The notes under the pieces are model-generated. The model was given only the letters and a program-made list of their open reading frames with translations, ran no database searches and was not told the origin of the DNA. Shown one piece after another: positions 45,450 through 55,566 of a stretch of 64,000 nucleotides of DNA. Position 1 is the stretch's first letter; each line of letters opens with the position of its first letter. Source of the stretch: Candidatus Neoanaerotignum galli (lineage in GTDB: Bacteria > Bacillota > Clostridia > Lachnospirales > Anaerotignaceae); contig CAJFIN010000001.1 of NCBI GenBank assembly GCA_904381335.1, positions 37,193 to 101,192 of the forward strand, written 5' to 3'. Both the position numbers and the translations under genes were made by a program.

Positions 45450-46457
45450 ATGAGTAAAGATGTATTTGTAGTAATGGAGCAGCGGGACGGAGAGATCCAG
45501 AAAGTGGGGATCGAGCTGTTGGGTCAGGCGTCCAAACTGGCGCAGGATCTGGGAGAAAAAGTTGTTGCTGTATTATTTGGATACCAGATCAAGGCACAGG
45601 CACAAAAATGCATTGCCTATGGGGCCGATAAGGTGCTGGTGGTGGATGATAAGGAATTAGAAGAATACCTCACAGAGCCGTATGCTTTGGCTTTGACCCA
45701 GATTATCCGGGAAGAAGAACCGGAGATTGTGCTTTATGGCGCCAGCTCCATTGGGCGGGATTTAGCGCCCCGGGTATCGGCACGGATTCGTACGGGTCTG
45801 ACGGCAGACTGCACTGGTTTGGCCATTGACCCAGAAACGAAATTATTGCAAATGACACGTCCTGCTTTTGGCGGCAATATTATGGCAACGATCCTTTGTA
45901 AAAATCATCGTCCTCAGATGGCAACCGTACGCCCTGGCGTGATGAAGGCTTTGGAAAAGGATGAAAGCCGCACTGGCGAGATTGTGGAAAAGACCATTGA
46001 TTTTTCTCAGGATACCCATGGCGTTAAGATTCGTAAAGTGGCCAAAGAAGAAAAGAAAACGGTGGATATCACGGAAGCCAAAGTGCTGGTATCCGGCGGA
46101 CGTGGCATTGGCAGCGCTGCCTTTTTCCAAGAGCTGGGCAAACTGGCAGAGGTATTGGGCGGAGAAGTGGCTTCTTCCAGAGCTTGTGTGGATGCAGGCT
46201 GGATTGATAAAAGTCGGCAGGTAGGCCAGACGGGAAAAACGGTACGGCCTGATTTATACTTGGCTTGCGGTATTTCTGGCGCCATCCAGCATGTGGCCGG
46301 CATGGAAGGGTCTGATTTTATCATTGCCATCAATAAAAACGATACGGCGCCCATTTTTGATGTGGCCGATGTAGGCGTGGTGGGCGATGTGAAAGCCATT
46401 GTGCCGAAATTGACAGAAGCCATCAAGAAAGTAAAAGAAGAAAAAGCAGCAAAATAA
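45450..46457 (+). CDS. etfA: Electron transfer flavoprotein alpha subunit
   Basis: 335 aa; RPAFGGNIMATI, SGGRGIG, GISGAIQHVAGMEGSDFIIAINKN. Confidence 0.96.
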   Translation: MSKDVFVVMEQRDGEIQKVGIELLGQASKLAQDLGEKVVAVLFGYQIKAQAQKCIAYGADKVLVVDDKELEEYLTEPYALALTQIIREEEPEIVLYGASSIGRDLAPRVSARIRTGLTADCTGLAIDPETKLLQMTRPAFGGNIMATILCKNHRPQMATVRPGVMKALEKDESRTGEIVEKTIDFSQDTHGVKIRKVAKEEKKTVDITEAKVLVSGGRGIGSAAFFQELGKLAEVLGGEVASSRACVDAGWIDKSRQVGQTGKTVRPDLYLACGISGAIQHVAGMEGSDFIIAINKNDTAPIFDVADVGVVGDVKAIVPKLTEAIKKVKEEKAAK

Positions 46458-46472
46458 ATTGCGACAGCATAA

Positions 46473-46506
46473 AGGCCCCATCCCTAGGAGGGTGGGGCTT
46501 ATTTTT
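46473..46506 (+). terminator. Terminator after etfA
   Basis: GGCCCCATCCctaggaGGGTGGGGCTTATTTTT. Confidence 0.7.
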
Positions 46507-46766
46507 ATGGGACGATATGGAAAAGATCTTTTTGGATCCACAGGAGAAACTGTATTTGGTGCAAAAAAGCGTTTTGGGAGAGGTAAATATGCTTTTTTGT
46601 TGGCTTTTTCTAGTAAATGATTGCTTTGACCCGGGAGACTATTGTATAATAAAACCATAGTAAAATGCGGCTCTTTGCCTATTTAGCGGCAGAAAGCGCA
46701 AAGCCAGTCGGATTTCACCAATGACAGGAGGAGGAATGACTTATTCTATCCGACATCGCATCATTT

Positions 46767-48173
46767 TTGGATCGAAAGTTTCATGTTAGTCAAGACGGTT
46801 CGACATTGCGTACAGAAATTTTTTCTGGTGTGACGGCCTATTTTACCATGGTATATTTACTTTTTTTGGTGCCGGTGACCATCATGGGGGCTTTTCCAGA
46901 AGCTTTTGACGCTTCGGGTAATCTGATTTCCTCGGCCATGCTCTCTAACGGCGTGACGGCGGGAGATATGCTGGTGGCGCTGACGGTGATGAGCTGTATT
47001 GCTGCTGCCATTGGGACAGTGTTATTATCCTGTTATGCCAATTTACCCTTCGCCCAGGGGCCAAGTCTAGCCATCAGTACATTCGTTTCATATACATTGT
47101 GTATGCGGATGGGATATACATATAATGAAGCATTGGCAGCGGTATTTTTAAGCGGCATTGTCTTTTTTGTTTTGATTCAATTGGGCATAGAACGAAAGAT
47201 CCAAGAAGCCATTCCTACGAATATCAAATTTGCCGTGACAGCGGGCATCGGCATTTTTGTGGCGTTTATGGGATTACAGAAAGCCCATATTGTAGAAGCC
47301 CATGGAAAAAATCTTGTACAGCTGGTCAGTTTTTCCGGAGGCGGGGAAAATGCCCTCAGTGCGCTGTTATGTATGTTTGGTGTGTTGATTATTGGTATTA
47401 TGCTGGTAAAACATATTCATGGGGCCATTCTTTGGGGCAAATTGATTTGTATTATCCTAGCAATACCCTTAGGGTTAATGCAGCTGGGAGAACTACATTT
47501 TGATTTTCAGGCGCTTAGTGCCGTTAAAGAAGTGATCTATATGGATTTTAACGGCCTCTTTTCTTCATCGGAGGGCGGCATAGTGGTGGGAATCATTTCT
47601 GCAGCTACTATCATTTGTACCCTCTGTATTATGGATGTATTTGAGACCATGGGCACAGTTATTGCAACGGATTATATTATCACCGTCAGCAAAGAAGGCA
47701 ATATCAATGATCGCTTTACCCGCGTGCTGCGAGCGGATGCTGTTAGTACAGCGATCGGAGCGGTTTTAGGTGTGACTAATGTTTCCACCTATATGGAAAG
47801 TACTTCGATGGCCTTAGAGGGAGGACGGACAGGGCTTTCTGGTCTGGTGACAGCGGTGCTGTTTTTGCTGACGATTTTAATCAGTCCTTTTGCTTCGGCG
47901 ATTCCTTCGGCTGCCACGGCCACTACATTGATTATGAGCGGAGTACTGATGGGCAGCGTGATGAAATATATCAATTTTGATGATGTGGATCAAGCTTTGC
48001 CTGCGTTTCTAACTATGATTATGATGCCGTTAAGCTATAGTCTTGTGACAGGGATTGCCTTTGGCCTCATTACGCATACGCTGCTGATGATTTTTACTGG
48101 GCGCCGCAGATATCTGAAAAAGGGAACTGTGGTATTGGCATTGATCTTTTGTGCACAGTTTTTACTGATGTGA
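46767..48173 (+). CDS. NCS2-family (AzgA-like) purine permease; start uncertain
   Basis: STLRTEIFSGVTAYFTMVYLLFLVPVTIMG, QGPSLAISTFVSYTL; ORF-track start is TTG; ATT at 46743 is better spaced from GGAGGAGG. Confidence 0.92.
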   Translation: MDRKFHVSQDGSTLRTEIFSGVTAYFTMVYLLFLVPVTIMGAFPEAFDASGNLISSAMLSNGVTAGDMLVALTVMSCIAAAIGTVLLSCYANLPFAQGPSLAISTFVSYTLCMRMGYTYNEALAAVFLSGIVFFVLIQLGIERKIQEAIPTNIKFAVTAGIGIFVAFMGLQKAHIVEAHGKNLVQLVSFSGGGENALSALLCMFGVLIIGIMLVKHIHGAILWGKLICIILAIPLGLMQLGELHFDFQALSAVKEVIYMDFNGLFSSSEGGIVVGIISAATIICTLCIMDVFETMGTVIATDYIITVSKEGNINDRFTRVLRADAVSTAIGAVLGVTNVSTYMESTSMALEGGRTGLSGLVTAVLFLLTILISPFASAIPSAATATTLIMSGVLMGSVMKYINFDDVDQALPAFLTMIMMPLSYSLVTGIAFGLITHTLLMIFTGRRRYLKKGTVVLALIFCAQFLLM

Positions 48174-48289
48174 GCTTTAGGCCAGAAAGGCGAAAAGGAA
48201 GGGCTTGCAGGAACGTAGGGTAGGCAGTATAATAAATCAAAGACGGTTTTCCTTAAGGAAAACACAGAAACGAAGGAGGTTTCTCAAAC

Positions 48290-48559
48290 ATGAAGGGAAT
48301 TATCACAGTGCTGGGAAAAGACAAGGTGGGCATTATTGCAAAAGTCTGCCTGTTTTTATCTGAAAATGGCATCAATATTTTGGACATTTCCCAGACGATC
48401 GTGCAGGGATATTTAAACATGGTGATGATTGTGGATTTGTCGGGCAGCAAGGCTCCCTTTGATGAGATTTATGCGGGCCTAAAGAAGGTAGAAGAAGAGA
48501 TTGGCGCGCAGATTCTGCTGCAAAGAGAAGATATCTTTGACAGTATGCACCGCATTTAA
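48290..48559 (+). CDS. ACT-domain protein (UPF0237)
   Basis: MKGIITVLGKDKVGIIAKVCLFLSENGINILDISQTIVQGYLNMVMIVDL. Confidence 0.95.
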   Translation: MKGIITVLGKDKVGIIAKVCLFLSENGINILDISQTIVQGYLNMVMIVDLSGSKAPFDEIYAGLKKVEEEIGAQILLQREDIFDSMHRI

Positions 48560-48577
48560 GGGAAGGAGAGAAAGCAT

Positions 48578-49936
48578 ATGATTTCCAGATCGGAGATTTG
48601 GGAAACCAATAAAATGATTCAGGAAGAAAACCTGGATGTGCGCACAATCACCATGGGAATTAACCTGATGGACTGTGCAGACAGCGATCTTTCCCGCTTT
48701 AATGAAAAGATCTACGAAAAAATTACCACGAAGGCAAAAGACTTGGTGAAGGTTGGGCAGCAGTTAGAAAAAGAATTTGGGATTCCCATTGTGAATAAAC
48801 GGATTTCTATTACGCCCATTTCCATTGCTGCTGCAGGGACTAAAGCGGATAGTTACGTTTCTATTGCAGAAACATTGGATCGGGCGGCCAAGGAAGTGGG
48901 CGTTAACTTTATTGGCGGCTTTTCGGCCTTAGTGCAAAAAGGGGCTACCCCCAGCGACCGGGTGCTCATTAACTCCATTCCCGAGGCATTGGCGCGGACA
49001 GAGCTAGTATGTTCTTCGGTAAATATTGGGACCTCCCGCAATGGGCTAAATATGAATGCAGTGGGCCGTATGGGCGAGGTGGTGCTGGAAACAGCGGAAA
49101 AAACGGCAGATCGGGGTTCCATCGGCTGTGCAAAATTGGTGATTTTTTGTAATGCTGTGGAGGACAATCCGTTTATGGCCGGCGCTTTTCATGGCGTGGG
49201 CGAAAAGGACTGTGTGATTAATGTGGGCGTCAGCGGTCCTGGCGTGGTGAAACGGGCACTGGAAAGCTGCCGTGGTGCAGATTTTGAAACCTTATGCGAA
49301 ACCATTAAGCGGACGGCCTTTAAGATTACCCGTGTGGGGCAGCTGGTGGCACAGGAAGCCAGCAAACGGCTGGATGTGCCATTTGGCATTATCGATTTAT
49401 CTTTAGCGCCTACGCCGGCGGTGGGCGATTCCATTGCAGAAATCTTTCAGGAGATGGGGCTGGAACAAGCTGGTGCACCAGGGACAACGGCGGCATTAGC
49501 CCTTTTAAATGACAATGTGAAAAAAGGCGGTGTAATGGCCAGCAGCTATGTTGGCGGATTAAGCGGCGCCTTTATTCCCGTCAGCGAGGATAATGGCATG
49601 ATACAGGCGGCGACCATGGGAGCGTTGACGCTGGAGAAATTAGAGGCTATGACCTGTGTATGCTCTGTGGGATTAGATATGATTGCCATTCCTGGCGATA
49701 CCCCTGCTTCTACGATTTCCGGCATTATTGCCGATGAGGCAGCCATTGGGATGGTAAACAATAAAACAACGGCAGTACGCCTGGTGCCGGTTATTGGTAA
49801 GGGCGTGGGTGAAACCGTAGAATTTGGTGGGCTGCTTGGATATGCACCCATTATGCCCGTGAATACGTTCTCTTGTGCAGATTTTATCCGCCGGGGAGGG
49901 CGGGTGCCTGCACCAATCCACAGCTTTAAAAACTAA
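48578..49936 (+). CDS. UPF0210/DUF711 (PFL-like) family protein
   Basis: 452 aa; [49 protein letters not shown]. Confidence 0.93.
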   Translation: MISRSEIWETNKMIQEENLDVRTITMGINLMDCADSDLSRFNEKIYEKITTKAKDLVKVGQQLEKEFGIPIVNKRISITPISIAAAGTKADSYVSIAETLDRAAKEVGVNFIGGFSALVQKGATPSDRVLINSIPEALARTELVCSSVNIGTSRNGLNMNAVGRMGEVVLETAEKTADRGSIGCAKLVIFCNAVEDNPFMAGAFHGVGEKDCVINVGVSGPGVVKRALESCRGADFETLCETIKRTAFKITRVGQLVAQEASKRLDVPFGIIDLSLAPTPAVGDSIAEIFQEMGLEQAGAPGTTAALALLNDNVKKGGVMASSYVGGLSGAFIPVSEDNGMIQAATMGALTLEKLEAMTCVCSVGLDMIAIPGDTPASTISGIIADEAAIGMVNNKTTAVRLVPVIGKGVGETVEFGGLLGYAPIMPVNTFSCADFIRRGGRVPAPIHSFKN

Positions 49937-49942
49937 CCAAAC

Positions 49943-49998
49943 GATAAAAAGCCAGATCCGCCTGCCAGAGGTGCAAGATGCTGGCTTTTTATCATACC
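49943..49998. terminator. Terminator-like inverted repeat between UPF0210 gene and pepD
   Basis: Perfect 13-bp arms GATAAAAAGCCAG / CTGGCTTTTTATC, 25-nt loop. Confidence 0.7.
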
Positions 49999-50040
49999 AC
50001 AGGGCTTTTTGATGACGAAAATGAAAAAGGAGGATTTTCC

Positions 50041-51492
50041 ATGGGTGTACTGGATCAACTGTCACCAAGAGGGGTTTTTACGGCCTTTGAGGAGATTTCT
50101 GCCATTCCCCGGGGCAGCGGCAATGAAAAAAACATTAGCCGTTTTATTGCAGAAACAGGAAAAAACCTAGGTTTGGACGTATATGAAGATAAGGCATATA
50201 ATGTCATCATTAAAAAGCCAGCTACGCCGGGAAAAGAAGGGCTTGCACCGGTGATTTTGCAGGGCCACATGGATATGGTCTGTGAAAAAGAGCCGGGGAA
50301 AGACTTTGATTTTAAAAAAGACCCAATCCAGCTGATTGTGGATGGGGATTATTTGCGGGCAGATGGCACCACGTTAGGCGCAGATGATGGCATTGCTGTG
50401 GCGATGATGTTGGCGCTGCTGAAAGAAGGCGGGATTGAACATCCGCCACTGGAGCTGGTGTTTACCGCCGATGAGGAAGCAGGCATGGGCGGGGCAATGG
50501 CCCTAAAGACGGCCCATTTGACAGGCCGGCGGCTGATTAACCTGGATAGTGAGGAAGAGGGCCATTTGCTTAGTTGCTGTGCCGGCGGCATGAAAACAGT
50601 CACCCGGCTGCCGATTTTATGGCGGGAGGCCCGGCTTGGCTATGTATGGCTTTCTTTTGAAATTGGCGGGTTAATGGGCGGCCATTCGGGCAGTGATATT
50701 CATTTGCAGCGGGCCAATGCCCATCAGCTGATGGGGCGGCTATTGACACGGCTTTTGGCAGAAACAGATTTTTGGGTGGCCCAGATCCATGGCGGCAATA
50801 TGGATAATGCCATCGCCCGTTCTTGCCGTTTGGTGGGCTGTGTGGCATTGGATCAGGCGGAAAAGGCCCAACAGCTTGGCGAAGCATGGCTGGCAGAAAT
50901 GCGTCAAGAATATGGTCAAACAGAGCCGGATATGACGTTAACCATCCAGGAAACGGTGGAGGGGGAGCAGGTATTCGACCAAGATACGGCAAAAAAAGCA
51001 GCGGCGCTATTGCTATTGACGCCATATGGGGTGCAGACGATGAGTCTATCTATGCCTGGGCTTGTGGAAAGCTCTAATAACATTGGGATTATTCGCACAG
51101 GTGAAGACGCTTTGGCGGTGACATGTGCGGCTAGAAGCGGTATGGAAAGCCGGAAAAGATTATTATCTGACCGGCTGCGGGCTTTAGCCCATGTGTTAGG
51201 GGCTAGTTATAGTGAGCATGGGGATTACCCTGCCTGGGAATTTTCTGCGCAGTCGCCATTACGGCAGACCATGGTGGATTGTTATGAAAAGCTGTTTGGC
51301 CAGGCACCCCAGGTGGACGCTATCCATGCGGGGCTGGAATGTGGGCTTTTTGCAAAGAAAATACCGGGGATAGATATGGTGTCCATTGGTCCGGATATGC
51401 TGGATGTGCATACCACGAAAGAACGGCTTTCCATTGCTTCGGTAGAGCGGACATGGCGATATTTACTGGAGATCTTAAAGACGCTGGATTAA
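50041..51492 (+). CDS. pepD: Aminoacyl-histidine dipeptidase PepD (M20)
   Basis: QGHMDMVCEKEPGKDFDF, GTTLGADDGIAVAMMLALL, FTADEEAGMGGA, GGHSGSDI. Confidence 0.95.
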   Translation: MGVLDQLSPRGVFTAFEEISAIPRGSGNEKNISRFIAETGKNLGLDVYEDKAYNVIIKKPATPGKEGLAPVILQGHMDMVCEKEPGKDFDFKKDPIQLIVDGDYLRADGTTLGADDGIAVAMMLALLKEGGIEHPPLELVFTADEEAGMGGAMALKTAHLTGRRLINLDSEEEGHLLSCCAGGMKTVTRLPILWREARLGYVWLSFEIGGLMGGHSGSDIHLQRANAHQLMGRLLTRLLAETDFWVAQIHGGNMDNAIARSCRLVGCVALDQAEKAQQLGEAWLAEMRQEYGQTEPDMTLTIQETVEGEQVFDQDTAKKAAALLLLTPYGVQTMSLSMPGLVESSNNIGIIRTGEDALAVTCAARSGMESRKRLLSDRLRALAHVLGASYSEHGDYPAWEFSAQSPLRQTMVDCYEKLFGQAPQVDAIHAGLECGLFAKKIPGIDMVSIGPDMLDVHTTKERLSIASVERTWRYLLEILKTLD

Positions 51493-51505
51493 AAAGAGGT
51501 GGGTT

Positions 51506-52681
51506 ATGAAGCTACCCTGGAATAAACATTATTTGACCATCGCATTTCATGTGATTATCACGGTCATTGCCATTGGGGCAGCCATTATCATTATGTATCG
51601 CCTGCCCCAGTTTACTGGGGTGATCAGCCGGGCAGGCGGACGGCTGATTTCCTTATTTGGTCCGTTGTGGTTTGCTGTGGTGATTTCTTTTTTACTCAAT
51701 CCTATGGTGGAGTTTATCCAACGGCATATCCTAAAACGGCAAAAAAAATGGCGGGTGCCGGAGCGGCGGATGCTGGCAACGGCATTAGCTTATGCGGTCT
51801 TTTTTGCAGTAGCCAGTTTGTTGGTGACACTGATTATTCGCTCTTTTGGCGCCAGCAATGCAGAGCAGTTGGGCAGCGCCATCAATGAAGTGGTGAATGA
51901 ACTGGTGAATTTCATCATCAACGCCCAAAACCAGTTAGGAGAGATGGGGATTCTCAGTAATTTGAACGAGCCCATCAATGATGCCATTTTAGCGGTATCG
52001 GATTGGCTGAAGGCATCCATTCTTTCTTTAGGTACGGCGCTGGCTTCCGTGGGGAGCATGGCACTGAATCTTGCCTTGGGCTTTATCATTGGATTTTATA
52101 TGCTGATGGAAAAAGATGCGCTGCTATATCGGATTTGGCAATTGGGCCGGGCTTTTTTACCCCGGCATTTAAACCGACAGACAGAACGGTTTTTTTATGA
52201 CGTCAGTACAATGTTTAGCCGCTATGTGGTGGGGCAGCTGACCGATGCAGTTATTATGGCCTGCATGATTGTTGTCAGTTTTACAGTGGCAGGGATTCCC
52301 TATGCGGTGGTGATTGGCGTTATTACCGGTTTTTCCAACCTTATCCCTTATGTGGGGGCGTTTGTGGCCTATGTATTATCGATTCTGATGGGGCTATTAA
52401 GTGGGGAACCCATTAAGGCGTTGTATGCCGCCATTATTGTGCTGGTGATTCAACAGGTGGATAGTATGGTGATTGTACCGAAAGTGGTGGGGCAGAGCGT
52501 TAAGCTTCATCCGGCCCTGGTACTGCTGGCGCTTTCGGTTTTCGGCGGGCTGCTGGGACTATTTGGTATGGTCATTGCCGTACCTGTGACGGCACTCATT
52601 AAGCTGTATATAGACCGGGCTTATGAAAAGCGGCGCCACCACCATCATAGCCATCCGCCAAAAGAGGAGGAGCCAGTGTGA
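51506..52681 (+). CDS. AI-2E transporter-family membrane protein
   Basis: 391 aa; GVITGFSNLIPYVGAF, C-terminal QQVDSMVIVPKVVGQSVKLHPALVLLALSVFGGLLGLFGMVIAVPV. Confidence 0.92.
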   Translation: MKLPWNKHYLTIAFHVIITVIAIGAAIIIMYRLPQFTGVISRAGGRLISLFGPLWFAVVISFLLNPMVEFIQRHILKRQKKWRVPERRMLATALAYAVFFAVASLLVTLIIRSFGASNAEQLGSAINEVVNELVNFIINAQNQLGEMGILSNLNEPINDAILAVSDWLKASILSLGTALASVGSMALNLALGFIIGFYMLMEKDALLYRIWQLGRAFLPRHLNRQTERFFYDVSTMFSRYVVGQLTDAVIMACMIVVSFTVAGIPYAVVIGVITGFSNLIPYVGAFVAYVLSILMGLLSGEPIKALYAAIIVLVIQQVDSMVIVPKVVGQSVKLHPALVLLALSVFGGLLGLFGMVIAVPVTALIKLYIDRAYEKRRHHHHSHPPKEEEPV

Positions 52682-53418
52682 AAGAGCAATGGGAACGAAC
52701 GGCCCGACTGATTGGCTGGGATGGCATCGAATGGCTGCGGCAAGCCAAAGTGGCAGTGTTTGGCCTGGGCGGCGTGGGCGGCAGTTGTGCGGAAGCTCTG
52801 GCCAGAAGCGGCATCGGCGAATTATGGATTGTAGATCGAGATGTGGTTTCACCATCCAATTTAAACCGCCAGATCATTGCCACGACAGATACGGTGGGGC
52901 GGAAGAAAACCGAAGTGATGGCCGAGCGTTTACGGGCAGTGGCGCCGGAATGTCATGTAAAGACATTTGATTTGTTTTTCTTGCCACCAGAGGACCCGGT
53001 GCTGACGGCAGCGCTGGACTATGTGGTGGATGCTGTGGACACGGTGACAGCCAAGCTGTTTTTAGCAGAGGAATGTCAGCGATTGGGTCTGCCGTTGATC
53101 TCTTCTATGGGAACAGGCAACCGCATGGACCCATCCCAATTACAAGTGACGGATCTCTTTTTGACGAAAGGGTGCCCGTTGGCGAAAGTGATGCGGCGGG
53201 AGTGTAAAAAACGAGGAATTCACCACTTGCCAGTGGTATTTTCTACGGAAGCACCCATACCCAATGCCTTTGTGCCAGAACAGGAGGGTCATTCGCCGGG
53301 CAGTTCTCCCTTTGTGCCAGCGGCAGCAGGACTATTGTTGGCTTCAGCAGTGGTGAAGAACTTATTGGAGGTGAAAAACCATGGCAGAAAAAGGAATTGT
53401 AATGGAACGAAAGGATAA
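52678..53418 (+). CDS. tcdA: tRNA threonylcarbamoyladenosine dehydratase (ThiF/E1-like)
   Basis: GTG start overlapping previous stop; VFGLGGVGGSCAEALARSGIGELWIVDRDVVSPSNLNRQ. Confidence 0.93.
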   Translation: MKEQWERTARLIGWDGIEWLRQAKVAVFGLGGVGGSCAEALARSGIGELWIVDRDVVSPSNLNRQIIATTDTVGRKKTEVMAERLRAVAPECHVKTFDLFFLPPEDPVLTAALDYVVDAVDTVTAKLFLAEECQRLGLPLISSMGTGNRMDPSQLQVTDLFLTKGCPLAKVMRRECKKRGIHHLPVVFSTEAPIPNAFVPEQEGHSPGSSPFVPAAAGLLLASAVVKNLLEVKNHGRKRNCNGTKG

Positions 53419-53821
53419 CCTGGCCGTCATTAAACTCAAACGCCAGGAGGCCTGTGCCAAATGCCGGGCCTGCGTGGCGGGAATGTCGGAGCAGGAGATG
53501 ATTATGGAAGCGGAAAACGCATGTAACGCCCAAGTGGGTGATTGGGTAGAGCTAGAATTGGTGGGCAACAGTTTTTTGGAAGCAGTGCTGATTATGTATG
53601 GGATACCCTGTGTCTGCTTTTTTGTGGGTCTATTAGGGGGGTATTTTTGGCTGATGCCCATGTTCTTTTCCGATATCAATCCAGATCTGCCCAGTTTTTT
53701 ACTGGGGCTGGTATTAATGGTGGCGGCATATGGTATTATTCGTACCCAGGAACATCGGTTTGAAAATAAGCGGTTTCGCCCGATTGCTGCCCGGCTGACA
53801 ACGCCGGATCCGGAAGAATAA
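53381..53821 (+). CDS. SoxR-reducing system RseC-family protein
   Basis: EACAKCRACVAG cysteine motif, two TM segments, RseC/MucC pattern. Confidence 0.88.
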   Translation: MAEKGIVMERKDNLAVIKLKRQEACAKCRACVAGMSEQEMIMEAENACNAQVGDWVELELVGNSFLEAVLIMYGIPCVCFFVGLLGGYFWLMPMFFSDINPDLPSFLLGLVLMVAAYGIIRTQEHRFENKRFRPIAARLTTPDPEE

Positions 53822-53870
53822 AAAGTGTGGTCCCAGACCGTTCAGACGGCTAGGACCACACTTTTTTTAT
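53821..53870. terminator. Bidirectional terminator between convergent genes
   Basis: AAAAGTGTGGTCC...GGACCACACTTTTTTT. Confidence 0.85.
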
Positions 53871-55414
53871 TCCATAGGGCGCAATAACAACAGTTTTTCA
53901 CCAGGATACAGCTCTTCTCCTGCAGATAAATCGTTTACCGATAAAATTTGTTCCGGCGTAGTAAGATAGGTGCGGGCGATCTGCCACAAAGTATCGCCTG
54001 GCTGCACCACATAAATCACCAAAGATGGCGGCGGAGACAGGGGTTCTCCGGTTTCCTCTATGTTTTCTACCATAGAAAAAGAAATGGAGCGGCGCACATC
54101 CACCTCCAGCACTAAATGAATCACTGCTTCCAGTTCACGTCCATTGAGCAGCTGGACTTGAGCCCATTGAGAAAGCAAATGGCCTTGTGCACTGTCGGAA
54201 GGAAGGGTTCCGGTCAAGGAAATGGTTTCGGTAAAAGGGGCTGTGCCCTCCCATAAAGCCAAGGGTGTATGATCATCTTGGGCGATATAAAGCAGGGAAA
54301 GAGAAACGGCGCCTTCGGCCTGCACGCTATCTTGGGCACAGGTCAGCTGGTCTAAAAAGCCTTGGGTAAATACACAGGCTGTTTGCAGCATAGCAGGGTC
54401 TGTTTCTTCGAGGGAAAAACGCACGGAAAAGGAAGTATGAAGGACGGTGCTGCCTACGGGTTCCCATTCTTGGCGCAGCGTTGTGGTAAGATGAAGCGGT
54501 GTTTTTGTAGAGAAAGCGTCAGCCACATAAGGGACTTCCTGGGGTTGGGCGGCGCTGGCCAGCACCAAAATCCCTGCAGAAAAAGCCACATTGCCCGCAG
54601 TTTCTTCTTTTGTTTGTGCTGCTGCTTTTACCTCTTCCAACAACAAATACAAAGAGGGAGTCATGGTATCCTGGGCCCCTTCTATTTCTAAGACACCATG
54701 GAAGGGCAGGGTCAGGTCTTTGGTGTGCAGCAGAGGTTCTTCTTCCGCCAGCGTGTATAGCAGCGTGATATGTAATTCTCCTGTTACTTCCACGCCGCCA
54801 TCAATGGCTTTGAAATCTCCTGGTACGGGGATGGCAGAGGCGACTAAGATCTGTGCTAAAGGAGCGTCTGTTTCCAAAGAAAAGGTATCTTGTAGGGCCA
54901 GGCGGTCTTTTTTCCAGGGCGTTTGCTGATTACGGCTGAAAAAACCGCGCTCTAGCTCCAGCCCCTCACCACTGGCACTGGTAAGCCATTCTTCTTGGAG
55001 GGGAGCGAAAACCTGGGCTGTGATGCGCAGGACGGCTTTACAGGAGATTTTGCGGTCATTGATGAGGCGGTATTCCAAATGAGAAAGCTCCGGCAGCAGT
55101 ACCACGTCCGATTGACGGGTGACTTCTTCCATGCGAAGTACATCGGAAAAGGGCATTTCCTCTTCGATGGCAGTAATAGATGGTTCACCATGGGCCAGAT
55201 ACAGGATATTGAGTTTTACAACGCCCTGAAAGGAGATGCGTCCATCGGCGGTTTTTTCTTCTTCTAACACAGGCAGGGCGCTGATATGAAGCAGCTGCTG
55301 CACATCCGGCTGCACATCTGGCACAATGAGATCCTGTTCGACTAAAATCTGCGTAGAGGCATTGCCTATAGGTGCATACCAGGGTTCAGAGCTGTGAGAT
55401 AGGGATAGGGACAT
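53867..55414 (-). CDS. DUF3794 + C-terminal LysM protein (SipL-like spore-envelope protein)
   Basis: Repeated DUF3794-type segments (VEQDLIVPDVQPDVQQLLHISA, ISFQGVVKLNILYLA) and C-terminal LysM YVVQPGDTLWQIARTYLTTPEQILSVNDL; start set after AGGAGG. Confidence 0.87.
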   Translation of the reverse strand: MSLSLSHSSEPWYAPIGNASTQILVEQDLIVPDVQPDVQQLLHISALPVLEEEKTADGRISFQGVVKLNILYLAHGEPSITAIEEEMPFSDVLRMEEVTRQSDVVLLPELSHLEYRLINDRKISCKAVLRITAQVFAPLQEEWLTSASGEGLELERGFFSRNQQTPWKKDRLALQDTFSLETDAPLAQILVASAIPVPGDFKAIDGGVEVTGELHITLLYTLAEEEPLLHTKDLTLPFHGVLEIEGAQDTMTPSLYLLLEEVKAAAQTKEETAGNVAFSAGILVLASAAQPQEVPYVADAFSTKTPLHLTTTLRQEWEPVGSTVLHTSFSVRFSLEETDPAMLQTACVFTQGFLDQLTCAQDSVQAEGAVSLSLLYIAQDDHTPLALWEGTAPFTETISLTGTLPSDSAQGHLLSQWAQVQLLNGRELEAVIHLVLEVDVRRSISFSMVENIEETGEPLSPPPSLVIYVVQPGDTLWQIARTYLTTPEQILSVNDLSAGEELYPGEKLLLLRPME

Positions 55415-55566
55415 AAAAATCCTCCTTTTTGATTGCGGCATGGATTGCAGGTGAATCTGCACCGGACGGGCAGGCCCGGTTCTTGAAATCAATATATGCG
55501 GCACTTTTGGAGAACAGTCCATTAATTTTGGGCAAAAAAGAAGCCGCCCAAGGGCGGCATGAAAAA

